From the NCBI RefSeq assembly GCF_014873755.1, contig NZ_JADBEG010000001.1, positions 932,501 through 996,500 on the forward strand: DNA of 64,000 nt, written 5' to 3'. Made by a program: the position numbers and the translations under genes. The DNA comes from Amycolatopsis lexingtonensis. Lineage in GTDB: Bacteria; Actinomycetota; Actinomycetes; Mycobacteriales; Pseudonocardiaceae. Below the pieces are notes generated by a model. The model was not told the origin of the DNA, did no database searches, and saw only the letters and a list, made by a program, of their open reading frames with translations. Positions 47,109-56,151 of the stretch are shown here, piece by piece (the first letter of the stretch is position 1; each line of letters opens with the position of its first letter).

Positions 47109-48128
47109 TCAGCCAGAACGACGGCGGAGTTCCGGCTGGTTCAGCGCGGGCGGAACGTAGGCGACGTCGATCGGTCCGACGTCGGTTCCCGGCGGCACGA
47201 TCTCGTCGACGCGGTCGAGCACGCTGTCGTCGACGAGCGTGCCGGCGCCCTCAAGCAGGTCGTCGAGCTGCTCGAGGGTCCGCGGCCCGATGATCGCCGA
47301 GGTGACCGCGGGGTGCGCGGTCACGAACGCCAGTGCGAGGTGGGGCAGCGACAGCCCGGCCTGGTCGGCGACCTCGGCCAGGGCTTCGACGGCGTCGAGC
47401 TTGCGTTCGTCGGTCATGTGCCGCCGCGCCCAGTGCAGCCGGCCGGCCGACGCCGTTTCCCCGTTGCCCTTGCGGAGGCGGCCGGCGAGCAGGCCCATCG
47501 CGAGCGGGCTCCACACCAGGACACCCAGCCCGTAGCGCTCGCAGACCGGCAGGATCTCGCGTTCGATCCCGCGGTTGAGCATCGAGTAGTGCGGCTGTTC
47601 GGACCGGAACCGGGCCAGCCCGCACCGCTGCGCCGCCCACTGGGCCTCGACGATGTCCGACGCGGGCAGGTTGGAGTGGCCGATCGCGCGTACCTTGCCC
47701 GCGCGCAGCAGGTCGGTCAGCGCGCCGAGGGTTTCCTCGATGTCGGTGCCGGGTTCGGGGTGGTGGGCCTGGTACAGGTCGATGTGGTCGACGCCCAGGC
47801 GGCGCAGCGACCCCTCGACAGCGGAGACGATCCACCGCCGTGAGCTGCCGCGCTGGTTGACGCCGGGGCCCATCGGGCCGTTGAACTTCGTGGCGAGGAC
47901 GACGTCGTCGCGGCGGCCGCGCAAGGCCTTCCCGACGATCTTCTCGGACTCGCCGTCGCCGCCGTAGACGTCGGCGGTGTCGATGACATTGATGCCGCCG
48001 TCGAGGGCGCGGTGGACGATCCGCACGCAGTCGTCGGGATCGGGGTTGCCGTGCGGGCCGAACATCATGGTGCCCAGGGTGTAGGCGCTGACCTGGATAC
48101 CGGTCCGGCCGAGCGGGCGGGTGCGCAT
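47109..48128 (-). CDS. Aldo/keto reductase
   Basis: A 339-residue NADPH-dependent carbonyl reductase with a TIM barrel, from the ATG at 48128. The catalytic tetrad is visible: Asp and Tyr in NVIDTADVYGGDGESE, Lys in VVLATKFNG and His in DLYQAHHPEPG. The NADP-binding end shows SAIIGPRTLEQLDDLL. The branch resembles YhdN/Tas-like proteins with a SRxW insert. No clear operon; the next gene upstream on the same strand is the VOC protein 61 bp away, so the two may be cotranscribed. Substrate unknown. Confidence 0.92.
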   Translation of the reverse strand: MRTRPLGRTGIQVSAYTLGTMMFGPHGNPDPDDCVRIVHRALDGGINVIDTADVYGGDGESEKIVGKALRGRRDDVVLATKFNGPMGPGVNQRGSSRRWIVSAVEGSLRRLGVDHIDLYQAHHPEPGTDIEETLGALTDLLRAGKVRAIGHSNLPASDIVEAQWAAQRCGLARFRSEQPHYSMLNRGIEREILPVCERYGLGVLVWSPLAMGLLAGRLRKGNGETASAGRLHWARRHMTDERKLDAVEALAEVADQAGLSLPHLALAFVTAHPAVTSAIIGPRTLEQLDDLLEGAGTLVDDSVLDRVDEIVPPGTDVGPIDVAYVPPALNQPELRRRSG

Positions 48129-48189
48129 GGGTTTCTCCTGCGTCGTGGCGGGGTGCGGCCGAGGCACGGCCGCACCCCGGCGGGGCGGA

Positions 48190-48657
48190 TCAGGCCTGGG
48201 CGTACTCGGCCGCGACGTCGACGATCCAGGTGACGCCGAAGCGGTCGGCCAGCATCCCGAAGGCGGGCGCCCACTGGGCCGGGCCGAACTCCTCGATCAC
48301 GGTCGCGCCCTTGGCGAGGCCCTGCCACACGGGAGTCACCTCGTCGACGCTTTCGCCGCGGACGGAAAGGAAGAACGGCTCCTCGGTGATCGTCGTGCCG
48401 TTCTCGCGGCGCGTGCGGGGTGCGGCCGGGGCGGCCGGCGCGTGCTGGCCGGGCACGTCGTAGGCCATGACGCGGAAGCCGTTGTCCGCGACGACCTGGC
48501 CGAACACGACGTGGGTGGCGCCGGGCAGCTCGGCGGGCATCCCGAAGTCGGCGTAGGTGACGACGGTGAGCTGCCCGCCGAACACCGACTGGTAGAACTC
48601 GAGGGCTTCGCGGGCTTCGCCGTGGAAGTTCAGGTGGGCGACAGCGTTCAGCGACAT
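48190..48657 (-). CDS. VOC-family (PhnB/DUF1338-type) small protein
   Basis: A 155-residue two-module betaalphabeta protein from the ATG at 48657: VAHLNFHGEAREALEFYQSVFGGQLTVVTYADFG, GEPFFLSVRGESVDEV-like sequence, and WAPAFGMLADRFGVTWIVDV at the C-terminus, typical of PhnB-like glyoxalase/DinB relatives. No complete set of metal ligands can be assigned. It is divergent from the WYL regulator, which may control it. Function unknown. Confidence 0.82.
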   Translation of the reverse strand: MSLNAVAHLNFHGEAREALEFYQSVFGGQLTVVTYADFGMPAELPGATHVVFGQVVADNGFRVMAYDVPGQHAPAAPAAPRTRRENGTTITEEPFFLSVRGESVDEVTPVWQGLAKGATVIEEFGPAQWAPAFGMLADRFGVTWIVDVAAEYAQA

Positions 48658-48770
48658 GGTGTTCCGGTCCTTCACGAGTGGTTCCCGCCGCCGGGGGTTC
48701 CCGGCGACGAGAGCCACTGTTCCGGGAGTAGCGGTCAGGGTTTGTCCCTTACTCGTGGCATTCTGAAAAC

Positions 48771-49766
48771 ATGCCGATCGCCTCCTCGACGACGACGTCC
48801 AGCCGGCTCCTGGCGCTGCTGTCCATGCTGCAGGCCCGCCGCGACTGGCCGGGCGGCCTGCTGGCCGAGCGGCTGGGTGTCAGCGAGCGGACCGTGCGCC
48901 GCGACGTCGACCGGCTGCGCGAGCTCGGTTACCCAGTCCAGGCGGTCAAAGGACCCGACGGCGGCTACCGGCTCGAAGCGGGCAGCCAGCTGCCGCCGCT
49001 GCTGTTCGACGAAGAGCAGGCGGTCGCGCTCGCCGTGGCACTGCGGATCGCCGTCGGGACGGGCGCGGGCATCGAGGAGGCCGCCGCGCGGGCCCTGACC
49101 ACCGTCCGTCAGGTGCTGCCGGCGCGGCTCCGGCGGCGCGTCGACGCCCTCGAGGTCAGCGCGGCCGGGCGCGGCGCGGATCCCCAGGTCGACACCGAGC
49201 TCCTGCTCACGCTCAGCGCCGCGGTCCGCGCCCGGGAGGAGCTGAGGTTCGACTACCGCGCGCCGGGGCGTCCCGAGGACGCCGAGCCGCGCCGGGTGCA
49301 GCCGCACCACCTCGTGGTGCGGGCCGGGCGCTGGTACGTCGTCGGCTGGGACCCCGGCCGGGGAGACTGGCGGACCTACCGCGCCGACCGGATGACACCG
49401 CGCGTCCCGAACGGCCCGCGGTTCGCACCCCGTGAGATACCCGGCGGCGACGTGGCCGCCTTCCTGTCGGCCCGGTTCAAGGGCTCCGAGACCACGGACG
49501 CGTGGCCCTGCCGCGGCGAGGTGATCCTCGACCTGCCGGTGGCGGAGGTGGCCCCGTTCGCCGGCGACGGCGTCGTCGAGGAACTCGGCGCCGGGCGGAC
49601 CAGGCTGACGGCCGGGGCCTGGTCGTGGGCCGCCCTCGCGGCGTCACTGGCCCGCTTCGACGCCGAGATCGAGGTGGTCGCTCCGGCGGAGCTGCGCACG
49701 GCGTTTGCCGAGCTGTCCCGTCGTGCCGCCCGGGCCGCGGGGGAGTCCCGGCCGCCTGAGCGCTGA
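48771..49766 (+). CDS. YafY/PafC-type HTH_11-WYL regulator
   Basis: A 331-residue regulator from the ATG at 48771. The N-terminal HTH_11 (LAERLGVSERTVRRDVDRLRELGYPVQAVKGPDGGYRL) is followed by the middle domain and the WYL domain (EPRRVQPHHLVVRAGRWYVVGWDPGRGDWRTYRADRM), which in this family binds nucleic acid or a ligand. The C-terminal extension is a further beta-rich WCX domain. It is divergent from the VOC gene. In actinomycetes such regulators control detoxification or DNA-damage genes; ligand unknown. Confidence 0.9.
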   Translation: MPIASSTTTSSRLLALLSMLQARRDWPGGLLAERLGVSERTVRRDVDRLRELGYPVQAVKGPDGGYRLEAGSQLPPLLFDEEQAVALAVALRIAVGTGAGIEEAAARALTTVRQVLPARLRRRVDALEVSAAGRGADPQVDTELLLTLSAAVRAREELRFDYRAPGRPEDAEPRRVQPHHLVVRAGRWYVVGWDPGRGDWRTYRADRMTPRVPNGPRFAPREIPGGDVAAFLSARFKGSETTDAWPCRGEVILDLPVAEVAPFAGDGVVEELGAGRTRLTAGAWSWAALAASLARFDAEIEVVAPAELRTAFAELSRRAARAAGESRPPER

Positions 49767-49772
49767 CGGTCG

Positions 49773-50333
49773 TCAGCCGTCAGCAAGGCGCTGGATGGTG
49801 GTGCTCAGCCAGGCCTCGAGAGCCGCACGATCGCCCAGCTGGGAACGCAAGACCCGCCGGCGCGTCGAGACGCCGAGGACGAAGGCGTCGATCGCGGCGG
49901 CCCGATCGCGGGCGTCCGCGTCGGCCAAACCGCTCTCGCGCAGGTACCGGTACAGCGGCTCCAGCGAGTTCTCGTCGAGGAAGGCGGCCAGCGCCTCCGC
50001 CGCCTCCGGGCGTTCGCCGGACGCCCGTTGCAGCACGAGCAGCGGGTCGTCCCCGTCGCCGCCGAACCAGCGCCGGACGATGCTCGCCGCGAGCCGCGGT
50101 CCCAGTTCGGCGCGGTCGCCGTCGAACGAATCCGAGACCGGGATCTCCACGCGGGTCGCGGCGAGGAAAAGGCCGTCCTTGCCGCCGAAGTACCGCGTGA
50201 TCAGGTTGGGGGAGACGCCGGCCGCGTCGGCGACGCCTTTGACCGTGACCGGCGTGTACCCGTGGCGAGCGAACTGCCGCCGGGCGTGCTCCAGGATCCG
50301 CTGCCGGGTCGCCGCCGCATCGCGCGAAATCAT
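49773..50333 (-). CDS. TetR-family regulator with a leaderless-looking start
   Basis: A 186-residue TetR protein: MISRDAAATRQRILEHARRQFARHGYTPVTVKGVADAAGVSPNLITRYFGGKDGLFLAA. The start ATG at 50333 falls inside the left of two tandem operator palindromes, and there is no ribosome-binding site. Longer in-frame starts would extend through both operators into the neighbouring gene. Translation of a leaderless mRNA is therefore the simplest reading. The divergent epoxide hydrolase is the obvious target. Confidence 0.88.
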   Translation of the reverse strand: MISRDAAATRQRILEHARRQFARHGYTPVTVKGVADAAGVSPNLITRYFGGKDGLFLAATRVEIPVSDSFDGDRAELGPRLAASIVRRWFGGDGDDPLLVLQRASGERPEAAEALAAFLDENSLEPLYRYLRESGLADADARDRAAAIDAFVLGVSTRRRVLRSQLGDRAALEAWLSTTIQRLADG

Positions 50334-50372
50334 GTGTACGAGCATACACATCATGTGTACGCTCATACACAT
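50332..50372. promoter_or_regulatory. Tandem operators filling the whole divergent gap
   Basis: ATGTGTACGAGCATACACAT (50332-50351) and ATGTGTACGCTCATACACAT (50353-50372) are two near-identical 20-bp palindromes separated by one base. They include both start codons (ATG at 50371 on plus, at 50333 on minus). The 37-bp gap leaves no space for separate promoters outside the operators. Confidence 0.92.
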
Positions 50373-51414
50373 GGACGCCGAATTGCGCGAAAGACTCCAG
50401 CGGACGCGCCGGATCACGACTCCCTGGAGCGACGACGGGACACGCGGCCTCACCGCGAGCCGCCTCGACGAACTGCTCGACCACTGGGCGAACGGGTACG
50501 ACTGGGCCGGGCACGAGCGTCGCATCGGCGCGTACCCCTGGACGACGGTGCCGGCGGCGGGCACCACCCTGCGGGTCATCCACCAGCGGTCGGCGGACCC
50601 CGGCGCCCCGGTCGTCGTGCTGTTGCACGGCTGGCCGGACTCGGTGCTGCGGTTCGAGCGCGTCCTGCCGCTGCTCGCGGACCTGAACGTCGTGGTCCCG
50701 GCACTGCCCGGATTCCCGTTCGCCGCACCGGTTCCGATGACCGGGATGTCCGTCAACCGGATCGCCGGAATCGTCGCGGCGGCCCTCGCCGAACTCGGCT
50801 ACCCGCGCTACACCGTGTCAGGCGGCGACGTCGGCGGCACGGTCGCGGAAATCCTCGCGGCCGAGCACCCGGACCGCGTCGCGGCCCTGCACCTGACGAA
50901 CGTCGCCCCGCAGCACGCGTTCTCGGCCGACCCCGCGAAGCTCGCCCCCGACGCGGCGGCCTACCTGACCCGGGCGGCGCAGTGGTTCCGGACCGAAGGC
51001 GGCTACATCGCCGAGCAGTCGACCCGGCCGAACACGCTCGCCGTCGCCCTCGGCGACTCACCCGCCGGCCTCGCGGCGTGGCTCGCCGAGAAGCTGGAGT
51101 CCTGGTCGGACGGACCGGCCTTCACCACGGACGAACTGCTCACCTGGGTCACCGCCTACTGGGTCACCGGCACGATCGGCACGTCGTTCGCCAGCTACGC
51201 CGAACCCGCCGCGCTGCCGGGCCGGATCGACGTGCCGACCGTGCTGTCGGTGTTCTCCCGCGACACCAAACCGGAGCCCCGGAGCTACGCCGAGGAGTTC
51301 CTGAACGTCCGCGAGTACGTGGAACACCCGGCCGGCGGCCACTTCGCGGCCTGGGAGCAGCCCGAGGCCTACGCCCGCGATCTGCGTTCGGCGGTCGGAC
51401 TGGCTCAGCTGTAG
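50371..51414 (+). CDS. EHN-type epoxide hydrolase
   Basis: A 347-residue alpha/beta-hydrolase with the N-terminal epoxide hydrolase domain (ELRERLQRTRRITTPWSDDGTRG, LLDHWANGYDWAGHERRIGAYPW). The oxyanion segment is LLHGWPDSVLRFERVLP, the nucleophile is Asp in VSGGDVGGTVAE and the His lies in PAGGHFAAWEQPE. Microsomal-type epoxide hydrolases share this plan. The ATG at 50371 lies inside the right operator palindrome and has no Shine-Dalgarno, suggesting a leaderless transcript. The 3' end overlaps the convergent muramidase by 10 bp. It is probably repressed by the divergent TetR protein. Confidence 0.9.
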   Translation: MDAELRERLQRTRRITTPWSDDGTRGLTASRLDELLDHWANGYDWAGHERRIGAYPWTTVPAAGTTLRVIHQRSADPGAPVVVLLHGWPDSVLRFERVLPLLADLNVVVPALPGFPFAAPVPMTGMSVNRIAGIVAAALAELGYPRYTVSGGDVGGTVAEILAAEHPDRVAALHLTNVAPQHAFSADPAKLAPDAAAYLTRAAQWFRTEGGYIAEQSTRPNTLAVALGDSPAGLAAWLAEKLESWSDGPAFTTDELLTWVTAYWVTGTIGTSFASYAEPAALPGRIDVPTVLSVFSRDTKPEPRSYAEEFLNVREYVEHPAGGHFAAWEQPEAYARDLRSAVGLAQL

Positions 51415-53207
51415 GTGACCTGGGTGGCGCCGGTGGTGGTGTTGTAGGTGATGCCGCCGTGCTGGAAGTCGTTGCGGCGGCCCACGGACACGCCGTACTC
51501 GTCGCTGGTGACGTAGCCGAGCGCGCTTCGCTCCCAGCCGAGGGAGGCCCACTTGTCCCGGATGGCGCCGTGGATCGACCACGCCCCCGTCGCCGCGGTC
51601 CAGTAGATCGACGCGGAGTTGGTGAAGTGGTTGTAGCGGCCCGCTCCGTCGGGCGTGCCCGATTCGTCGGTGGTGGGGTAGCCGAGGCCGCGTTCCCAGC
51701 CCAGTGCCGCCCACTTCTTGCGGATCTCGCCCTGGACGCTGTGGGCGCCGGTGTTGACCGTGTAGTAGATCGACGAGTTGGTCGTGAAGTGGTTGTAGCG
51801 GGCGACGCCGTCGGGCGTGCTCGACTCGTCGGTGGTGGGGTAGCCGAGGCCGCGTTCCCAGCCGAGGGCGGCCCACTTCTTGCGGATTTCGCCCTGGACG
51901 TTGTGCGCGCCGGTGCTCGGCGTCCAGTAGATCGACGCGGCCGTGCTGAAGTGGTTGTAGCGGGCGGTGCCGTCGGGGGTGGCGGTCTCGTCGGTGGTCG
52001 GGTAACCGAGGCCCTTCTCCGCGCCGAGCGCGCGCCACTTCTTCCGGATTTCGCCCTGGACGCTGTGCGCGCCGGTGCTCGGCGAGGTGTAGATCGAGCC
52101 GACGACGAAGTCGTGGTAGCGGCCGACACCGTCCGAAGTGGCGGTTTCGTCGCTCACCGGGAACCCGAGCGCGCCGGCGGGGCCGCCGAGCCGCTGGTAG
52201 GCGGTCAGGATGTCGCCGTGCACCGCCCACGCGCCGGTGTTGGGGGAGTAGTCGATGACGCCGCCGGTGTACTTCTGCTCCCAGCCGCCCGCGACCGGGG
52301 TCTCGCCGCCCACCGGCGTGCCCAGGTAGGACGCGGCACCGCCGAGTGCGGCGTAGTGCTCGGCGATCTTGTCCGGCCCGCTGCCCAGCGCGGCGGCCCG
52401 GACCTGGTCGGCCGTGCCGTTGAAGTAGTCCTGGTCGCCGGGGAAGACGCCGGAATCGGCGTACTGCCAGAAGGTGAACGCGCTCCAGCCGCCGGGGATG
52501 GTGCCGGCGTCGGTGCCGTTGTGGGCGATCCACAGTGGACTGTTGGCCGCGGTGCCGGTGTCGCCGCCGGTGCAGTTGGCCCACCAGCCGTTGGTCGTGT
52601 AGATCGCCGGCCAGCGGTTGGTGCGGTCGTGGATCGTGGTGGTGAAGTCGGTGATCCAGGCGGTCATCTGCGCCGGGGTCAGGCCGTAGCACCAGCCGGG
52701 CCAGTCGGCGGTGCCGTAGGGGTTGTACTCGATGTCCAGGACCGGGGGCAGGGTGTGCCCGTCGGCGACCCAGCCGCCGCCCTGGCCGAGGAAGTAGGTG
52801 GCCTGCGCGGCACCGGAGGAGGTGTCGGGCAGCGCGAAGTGGTAGGCGCCGCGCATCAGCCCGGCGTTGGCCGAGCCGGCGTAGTTGGCGGCGAACTGCG
52901 GGTCGACGTAGGTGGTGCCCTCGGTGGCCTTCATGTAGGCGAAGGTCGCCCCGTTCCCGGCGGCGGCGGTCCAGTCCACGGTGTTCTGCCAGTGGCTGAC
53001 GTCCATGCCGGGCGCGTTCCCGGTCGCCGTGGCGGCAGTCGCGAGGGTGCTGCTGCGGGACGTGCTGTGTCCTTCGACGCGGTGCACCATCGAGCCCATG
53101 AAGTCGGAATCGGGGTGTGCCGGCGTCGTGCTCGCTTTGGCGGGGGCGGTGCTCAGCACCATTCCCGCCAGCAACGCGGGCACCACGACAAGGGCGCGCA
53201 CCACCAT
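51405..53207 (-). CDS. Secreted GH25 muramidase with six LGFP repeats
   Basis: A 600-residue exported lysozyme from the ATG at 53207 (GGGGAGGACTTC upstream), with a signal peptide ending near residue 25 (APAKASTTPA). The GH25 domain (about 63-265) starts GMDVSHWQNTVDW and contains LPPVLDIEYNPYG with the catalytic Asp-x-Glu and FTFWQYADSG. Residues 280-600 are six LGFP repeats of about 53 residues, the central four nearly identical (GEIRKKWAALGWERGLGYPTTDE). In actinomycetes LGFP repeats anchor proteins to the cell envelope. The role is cell-wall remodelling or lysis of competitors, with the repeats targeting the wall. Confidence 0.93.
   Translation of the reverse strand: MVVRALVVVPALLAGMVLSTAPAKASTTPAHPDSDFMGSMVHRVEGHSTSRSSTLATAATATGNAPGMDVSHWQNTVDWTAAAGNGATFAYMKATEGTTYVDPQFAANYAGSANAGLMRGAYHFALPDTSSGAAQATYFLGQGGGWVADGHTLPPVLDIEYNPYGTADWPGWCYGLTPAQMTAWITDFTTTIHDRTNRWPAIYTTNGWWANCTGGDTGTAANSPLWIAHNGTDAGTIPGGWSAFTFWQYADSGVFPGDQDYFNGTADQVRAAALGSGPDKIAEHYAALGGAASYLGTPVGGETPVAGGWEQKYTGGVIDYSPNTGAWAVHGDILTAYQRLGGPAGALGFPVSDETATSDGVGRYHDFVVGSIYTSPSTGAHSVQGEIRKKWRALGAEKGLGYPTTDETATPDGTARYNHFSTAASIYWTPSTGAHNVQGEIRKKWAALGWERGLGYPTTDESSTPDGVARYNHFTTNSSIYYTVNTGAHSVQGEIRKKWAALGWERGLGYPTTDESGTPDGAGRYNHFTNSASIYWTAATGAWSIHGAIRDKWASLGWERSALGYVTSDEYGVSVGRRNDFQHGGITYNTTTGATQVTYS
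51408..52380 (-). repeat. LGFP tandem repeat block (coding)
   Basis: Six units of about 159 bp in the 3' half of the muramidase gene. Units 3-5 are almost the same in DNA as well as protein and strongly resemble the block at 29772-30581 on the plus strand, 21-22 kb away and in inverted orientation. Confidence 0.9.
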
Positions 53208-53447
53208 GAAGTCCTCCCCGGTTTGATCCGCTGGGGGACTGTAACCGACGTTCAACCGGCCGAAAAGCCCCGAGTCTTCGGTGGGGGAAACGTCTCGTTG
53301 GGCAATTTCTCACTTGTTCGGCGCGAGGTTGCCGCGGAAATGTCGCAATGGTCTCGATCATCGGCCGGACCGACCCTCCAGGTGGCCCGGCTGATCGGCG
53401 AAGTAGCATTCGGAGCTCTCTCCTTCCCTTTTGGTAAAGGAATTCCC

Positions 53448-54393
53448 ATGTCTTCCACCGGTACCGCGCCGACGCCGGTTTTCGACCCGGCTGTCGCCTA
53501 TCCGGAGGCCGGTGTGCTGCGGTCTGCCGCGGAAACGGGGGATTGGGCGACCGTTTCGGGGTTTTTCGCCCGGTTCACCACTCCGGACGAGCACAGTTTC
53601 GGCGTCACCACCACGATGTCGGTGCCGGCGGCCGAGCCGATGCTGCGGGCCGTGGCCGCGCGCACCCCGCTCGGAGCTGGCCCGGGTGCTGCTCGCCGCC
53701 CAGTTCGTCCAGCAGGGGTGGAACGTCCGGGGCACCGGGCGGGCGGCCGGGGTCAGCCGCGAACAGTTCGCCGCGATGCACGAGCACCTGCGGCGGGCCG
53801 AGCAGCTGCTGATCGACGTGACCGCCCGCGAACCGGCGAACGCGGCGGCGTGGTGGTTGCGGCTCACCACCGCGCGCGGGCTCGGACTCGGCCGGAGCGA
53901 GGCCCGGCGCCGCTACGACCGGCTGACCGCCCACCACCCCGGTTTCCTGGCCGCGCAGCGCAACCTGCTCCAGCAGCTGAGCCCGAAGTGGGGCGGTTCC
54001 TGGGACGTGGCGCACGCGTTCGTCCGAGAATGCACGGCGGCGGCCCGCCCCGGCGACCCCCAGGGCGTTCTGGTCCCCGAGCTGTACCTGGAGCACTGGC
54101 TCGAGCTCGAACCCGAGGCGGGTGGCGACTACCTGCGGCAGCCCGGGATCCACGAAGAGATCACCGCCGCCGCCTCGGCTTCGGTGCTGCACCCCGCCTA
54201 CCGGTCCCGGTTCGGCTGGGTCGCCGCGCACAGCACGTTCGCGATGGCGTTCAGCCTGATCGGCGATCTCCCGCGCGCCGCCGTGCACTTCCGCGTCCTC
54301 GGCGGGCGCGCGAGCGAGGCACCCTGGCACTACTTCCCCGACCGGGTCGCCGCGCACGCGCGGTACCGCGACCGCGCCCTCGCGAAAGGCTGA
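53448..54393 (+). pseudogene. Hypothetical helical protein, interrupted by a frameshift
   Basis: The reading frame starts at the ATG at 53448 (MSSTGTAPTPVFDPAVAYPEAGVLRSAAETGDWATVSGFF), then continues in another frame from SELARVLLAAQFVQQGWNVRG to the stop at 54393. Removing one C from the run at about 53667-53670 would restore an uninterrupted protein of about 314 residues. It is Ala/Leu-rich and helical, with TPR-like pairs such as HEHLRRAEQLLIDVTAREPANAAAWWLRLTTARGLG, and lacks signal peptide and membrane segments. Family not recognised. The next gene begins 3 bp after the stop, so they belong to one operon. Confidence 0.7.
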
Positions 54394-54396
54394 ACC

Positions 54397-56037
54397 GTGC
54401 TGTCCACCTTCGAGGTCGACGGCGTCCCCGCCGTGACGGCCAAGAGATCCGGGCCGCCGGCCGCCGGCCTCGTCTTCCGCGTCGGGCGGGCCGACGAGAC
54501 GCTCGCGACGGCCGGCATCACGCACCTGGTCGAGCACCTCGCGCTGCACCGGTTCGGCGTGGGCGAACACCACTTCAACGGCGCGACGGGCGCCGATCAC
54601 ACGTACTTCGAAATGACGGGCTCGGAAGCCGAGGTCGTCGCGTTCCTCACCGGCGTCTGCACCTCGCTCAACGACCTCCCGATGGACCGGCTGGAGACCG
54701 AGAAGTCGATCCTGCGCACCGAGGAGTCCCGGCGCGGCGGTGGCGGCCTGCTGTTCCGCCACCGCTACGGCGCACAGGGGTACGGGCTGGCCGACTTCCT
54801 CGAGCTCGGCCTCCCGCGCTTGGGCCCCGCGGAGGTCGCCCACTGGGCACGCACCTGGTTCACGCGTGAAAACGCCGTCCTGTGGGTGGCGGGTGAGCGG
54901 GTCCCGGCCGGGTTGCGGCTGCCGCTCCCGCCCGGCGCCCGGCGTCCGGTGCCCCCGCGGCCCGCCGCGCTGACCGGTCCCGCCGGCTTCTCCCACGGCG
55001 ACGGCAGCGTCGCCTTCAGCACGGTGGTGCGCCGCGGAGCCGAAGCCCGGGTCTTCGCGAAGGTCCTCGAGCGGGAGCTGTTCCGCGCGCTGCGCCAGGA
55101 AGGCGGCTACTCGTACGAAGTGGGGACGTCGTACCAGGTCCGCGGCGACGGCTTCGCGGAGATCTTCGGGCTCGCCGACGCCTTGCCGGACAAGCAGGCC
55201 GCGGTGCTCGGCGGCGTCGTCGACGTCCTGGCCCAGTTCAAGGCCGGCCGGATCGACCCCCGCGACGTCGAAACAGCGCGCGCCCAGGCCGAATCCACGC
55301 TCCGCGATGCCGAGGCGGAGGCGCTGCGGTTGCCCGGGCACGCGGCCGCGCTGCTCGCCGGCAGGCCGCTGCCGTCGACCGAGGAGCGGATCGCCGAGCT
55401 GCGCGCGATCGACGTCGAGGCCGTCCACGCGGTCGCCGTCGAAGCGTGCGGCTCGATGCTGCTGCGCGCGCCGCACGGCCACGCCACGGACTGGGCCGGG
55501 TATCCGGTGGTGCCGCGCTTCTCCGCGGCGGCGGTGGCGGGGAACCGCTTCCCCGCCCACGGCCGGGCGGACAGCTACCTGATCGTCGGCGCCGAAGGGT
55601 GCAGCCTGCAGACCCCGGAAGGCGTGTCGACGGTTCGCTTCGCCGACTGCGCGGCCATGCTCGTCTGGCCCGACGGCGGCCGCCGCCTGATCGGCACCGA
55701 CGCCCGGTCGGTCCAGGTCGACCCGACCCTGTTCGCCGGCGTGACCCCGGCGGTGACCGCGGCGATCGACGCGGCGGTCGGTCCACATCGGACGCTGCCG
55801 CAGGTGTCCCGCGCGCTCCCGGCGCCACCGCCCCGGCCGTCGGCGCCCCCGCGCGAACGCGCGGTGCGGATCCTCGTCGTCGTGGCGGCGGTGTTCGGTG
55901 TGATCGCGTTGCTGGCCACGGCGGGCATGGTGCTGGAACCGCCCGACGCCACGGGGTGGGCCGGGGCGGGATTCCTGTGGTTGCTCGCCGGGCTGTTCGC
56001 GTTCACGGCGCTGCGACGGCGACGGATGCGAGGGTGA
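54397..56037 (+). CDS. M16-type zinc peptidase-like protein with C-terminal membrane anchor
   Basis: A 546-residue protein from a GTG start 3 bp after the preceding stop. The inverted zinc motif HxxEH of pitrilysin/M16 peptidases is HLVEH at residues 43-47, with a candidate distal Glu in LETEKSILRTEES about 65 residues later. A second M16-like inactive half follows (EGGYSYEVGTSYQVRG, FGLADALPDKQAAV). The last 75 residues contain two hydrophobic helices (ILVVVAAVFGVIALLATAGMVL and AGFLWLLAGLFAFTAL) and a basic tail, so it is tail-anchored with the peptidase domain facing the cytosol. M16 enzymes in PQQ or lasso-type pathways process peptides; here no pathway partner is adjacent except the frameshifted gene. 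Confidence 0.75.
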   Translation: MLSTFEVDGVPAVTAKRSGPPAAGLVFRVGRADETLATAGITHLVEHLALHRFGVGEHHFNGATGADHTYFEMTGSEAEVVAFLTGVCTSLNDLPMDRLETEKSILRTEESRRGGGGLLFRHRYGAQGYGLADFLELGLPRLGPAEVAHWARTWFTRENAVLWVAGERVPAGLRLPLPPGARRPVPPRPAALTGPAGFSHGDGSVAFSTVVRRGAEARVFAKVLERELFRALRQEGGYSYEVGTSYQVRGDGFAEIFGLADALPDKQAAVLGGVVDVLAQFKAGRIDPRDVETARAQAESTLRDAEAEALRLPGHAAALLAGRPLPSTEERIAELRAIDVEAVHAVAVEACGSMLLRAPHGHATDWAGYPVVPRFSAAAVAGNRFPAHGRADSYLIVGAEGCSLQTPEGVSTVRFADCAAMLVWPDGGRRLIGTDARSVQVDPTLFAGVTPAVTAAIDAAVGPHRTLPQVSRALPAPPPRPSAPPRERAVRILVVVAAVFGVIALLATAGMVLEPPDATGWAGAGFLWLLAGLFAFTALRRRRMRG

Positions 56038-56151
56038 TCCCGGCGGGGAGCGACGGGCACCCACATCCGGTGATCCACGGCTGAGTCCCAGGTTGACCAC
56101 GGCCGCGATCTTCACCCACGCGTCGGCCGGTGGGTACCGGGCGCTGCCGGC

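Noticed and set aside
51650..52100. Regular repeats of about 159 bp that could be taken for a CRISPR or satellite array
   Set aside because: Unit length is a multiple of three, the translation is a clean LGFP repeat and there are no short repeats separated by unique spacers.
50028..54869. Plus-strand open frame of about 1600 codons
   Set aside because: It crosses a minus-strand TetR gene, the epoxide hydrolase and the GH25 gene in other frames. The composition is repetitive and contains only the N-terminus of the frameshifted hypothetical gene as real coding sequence.
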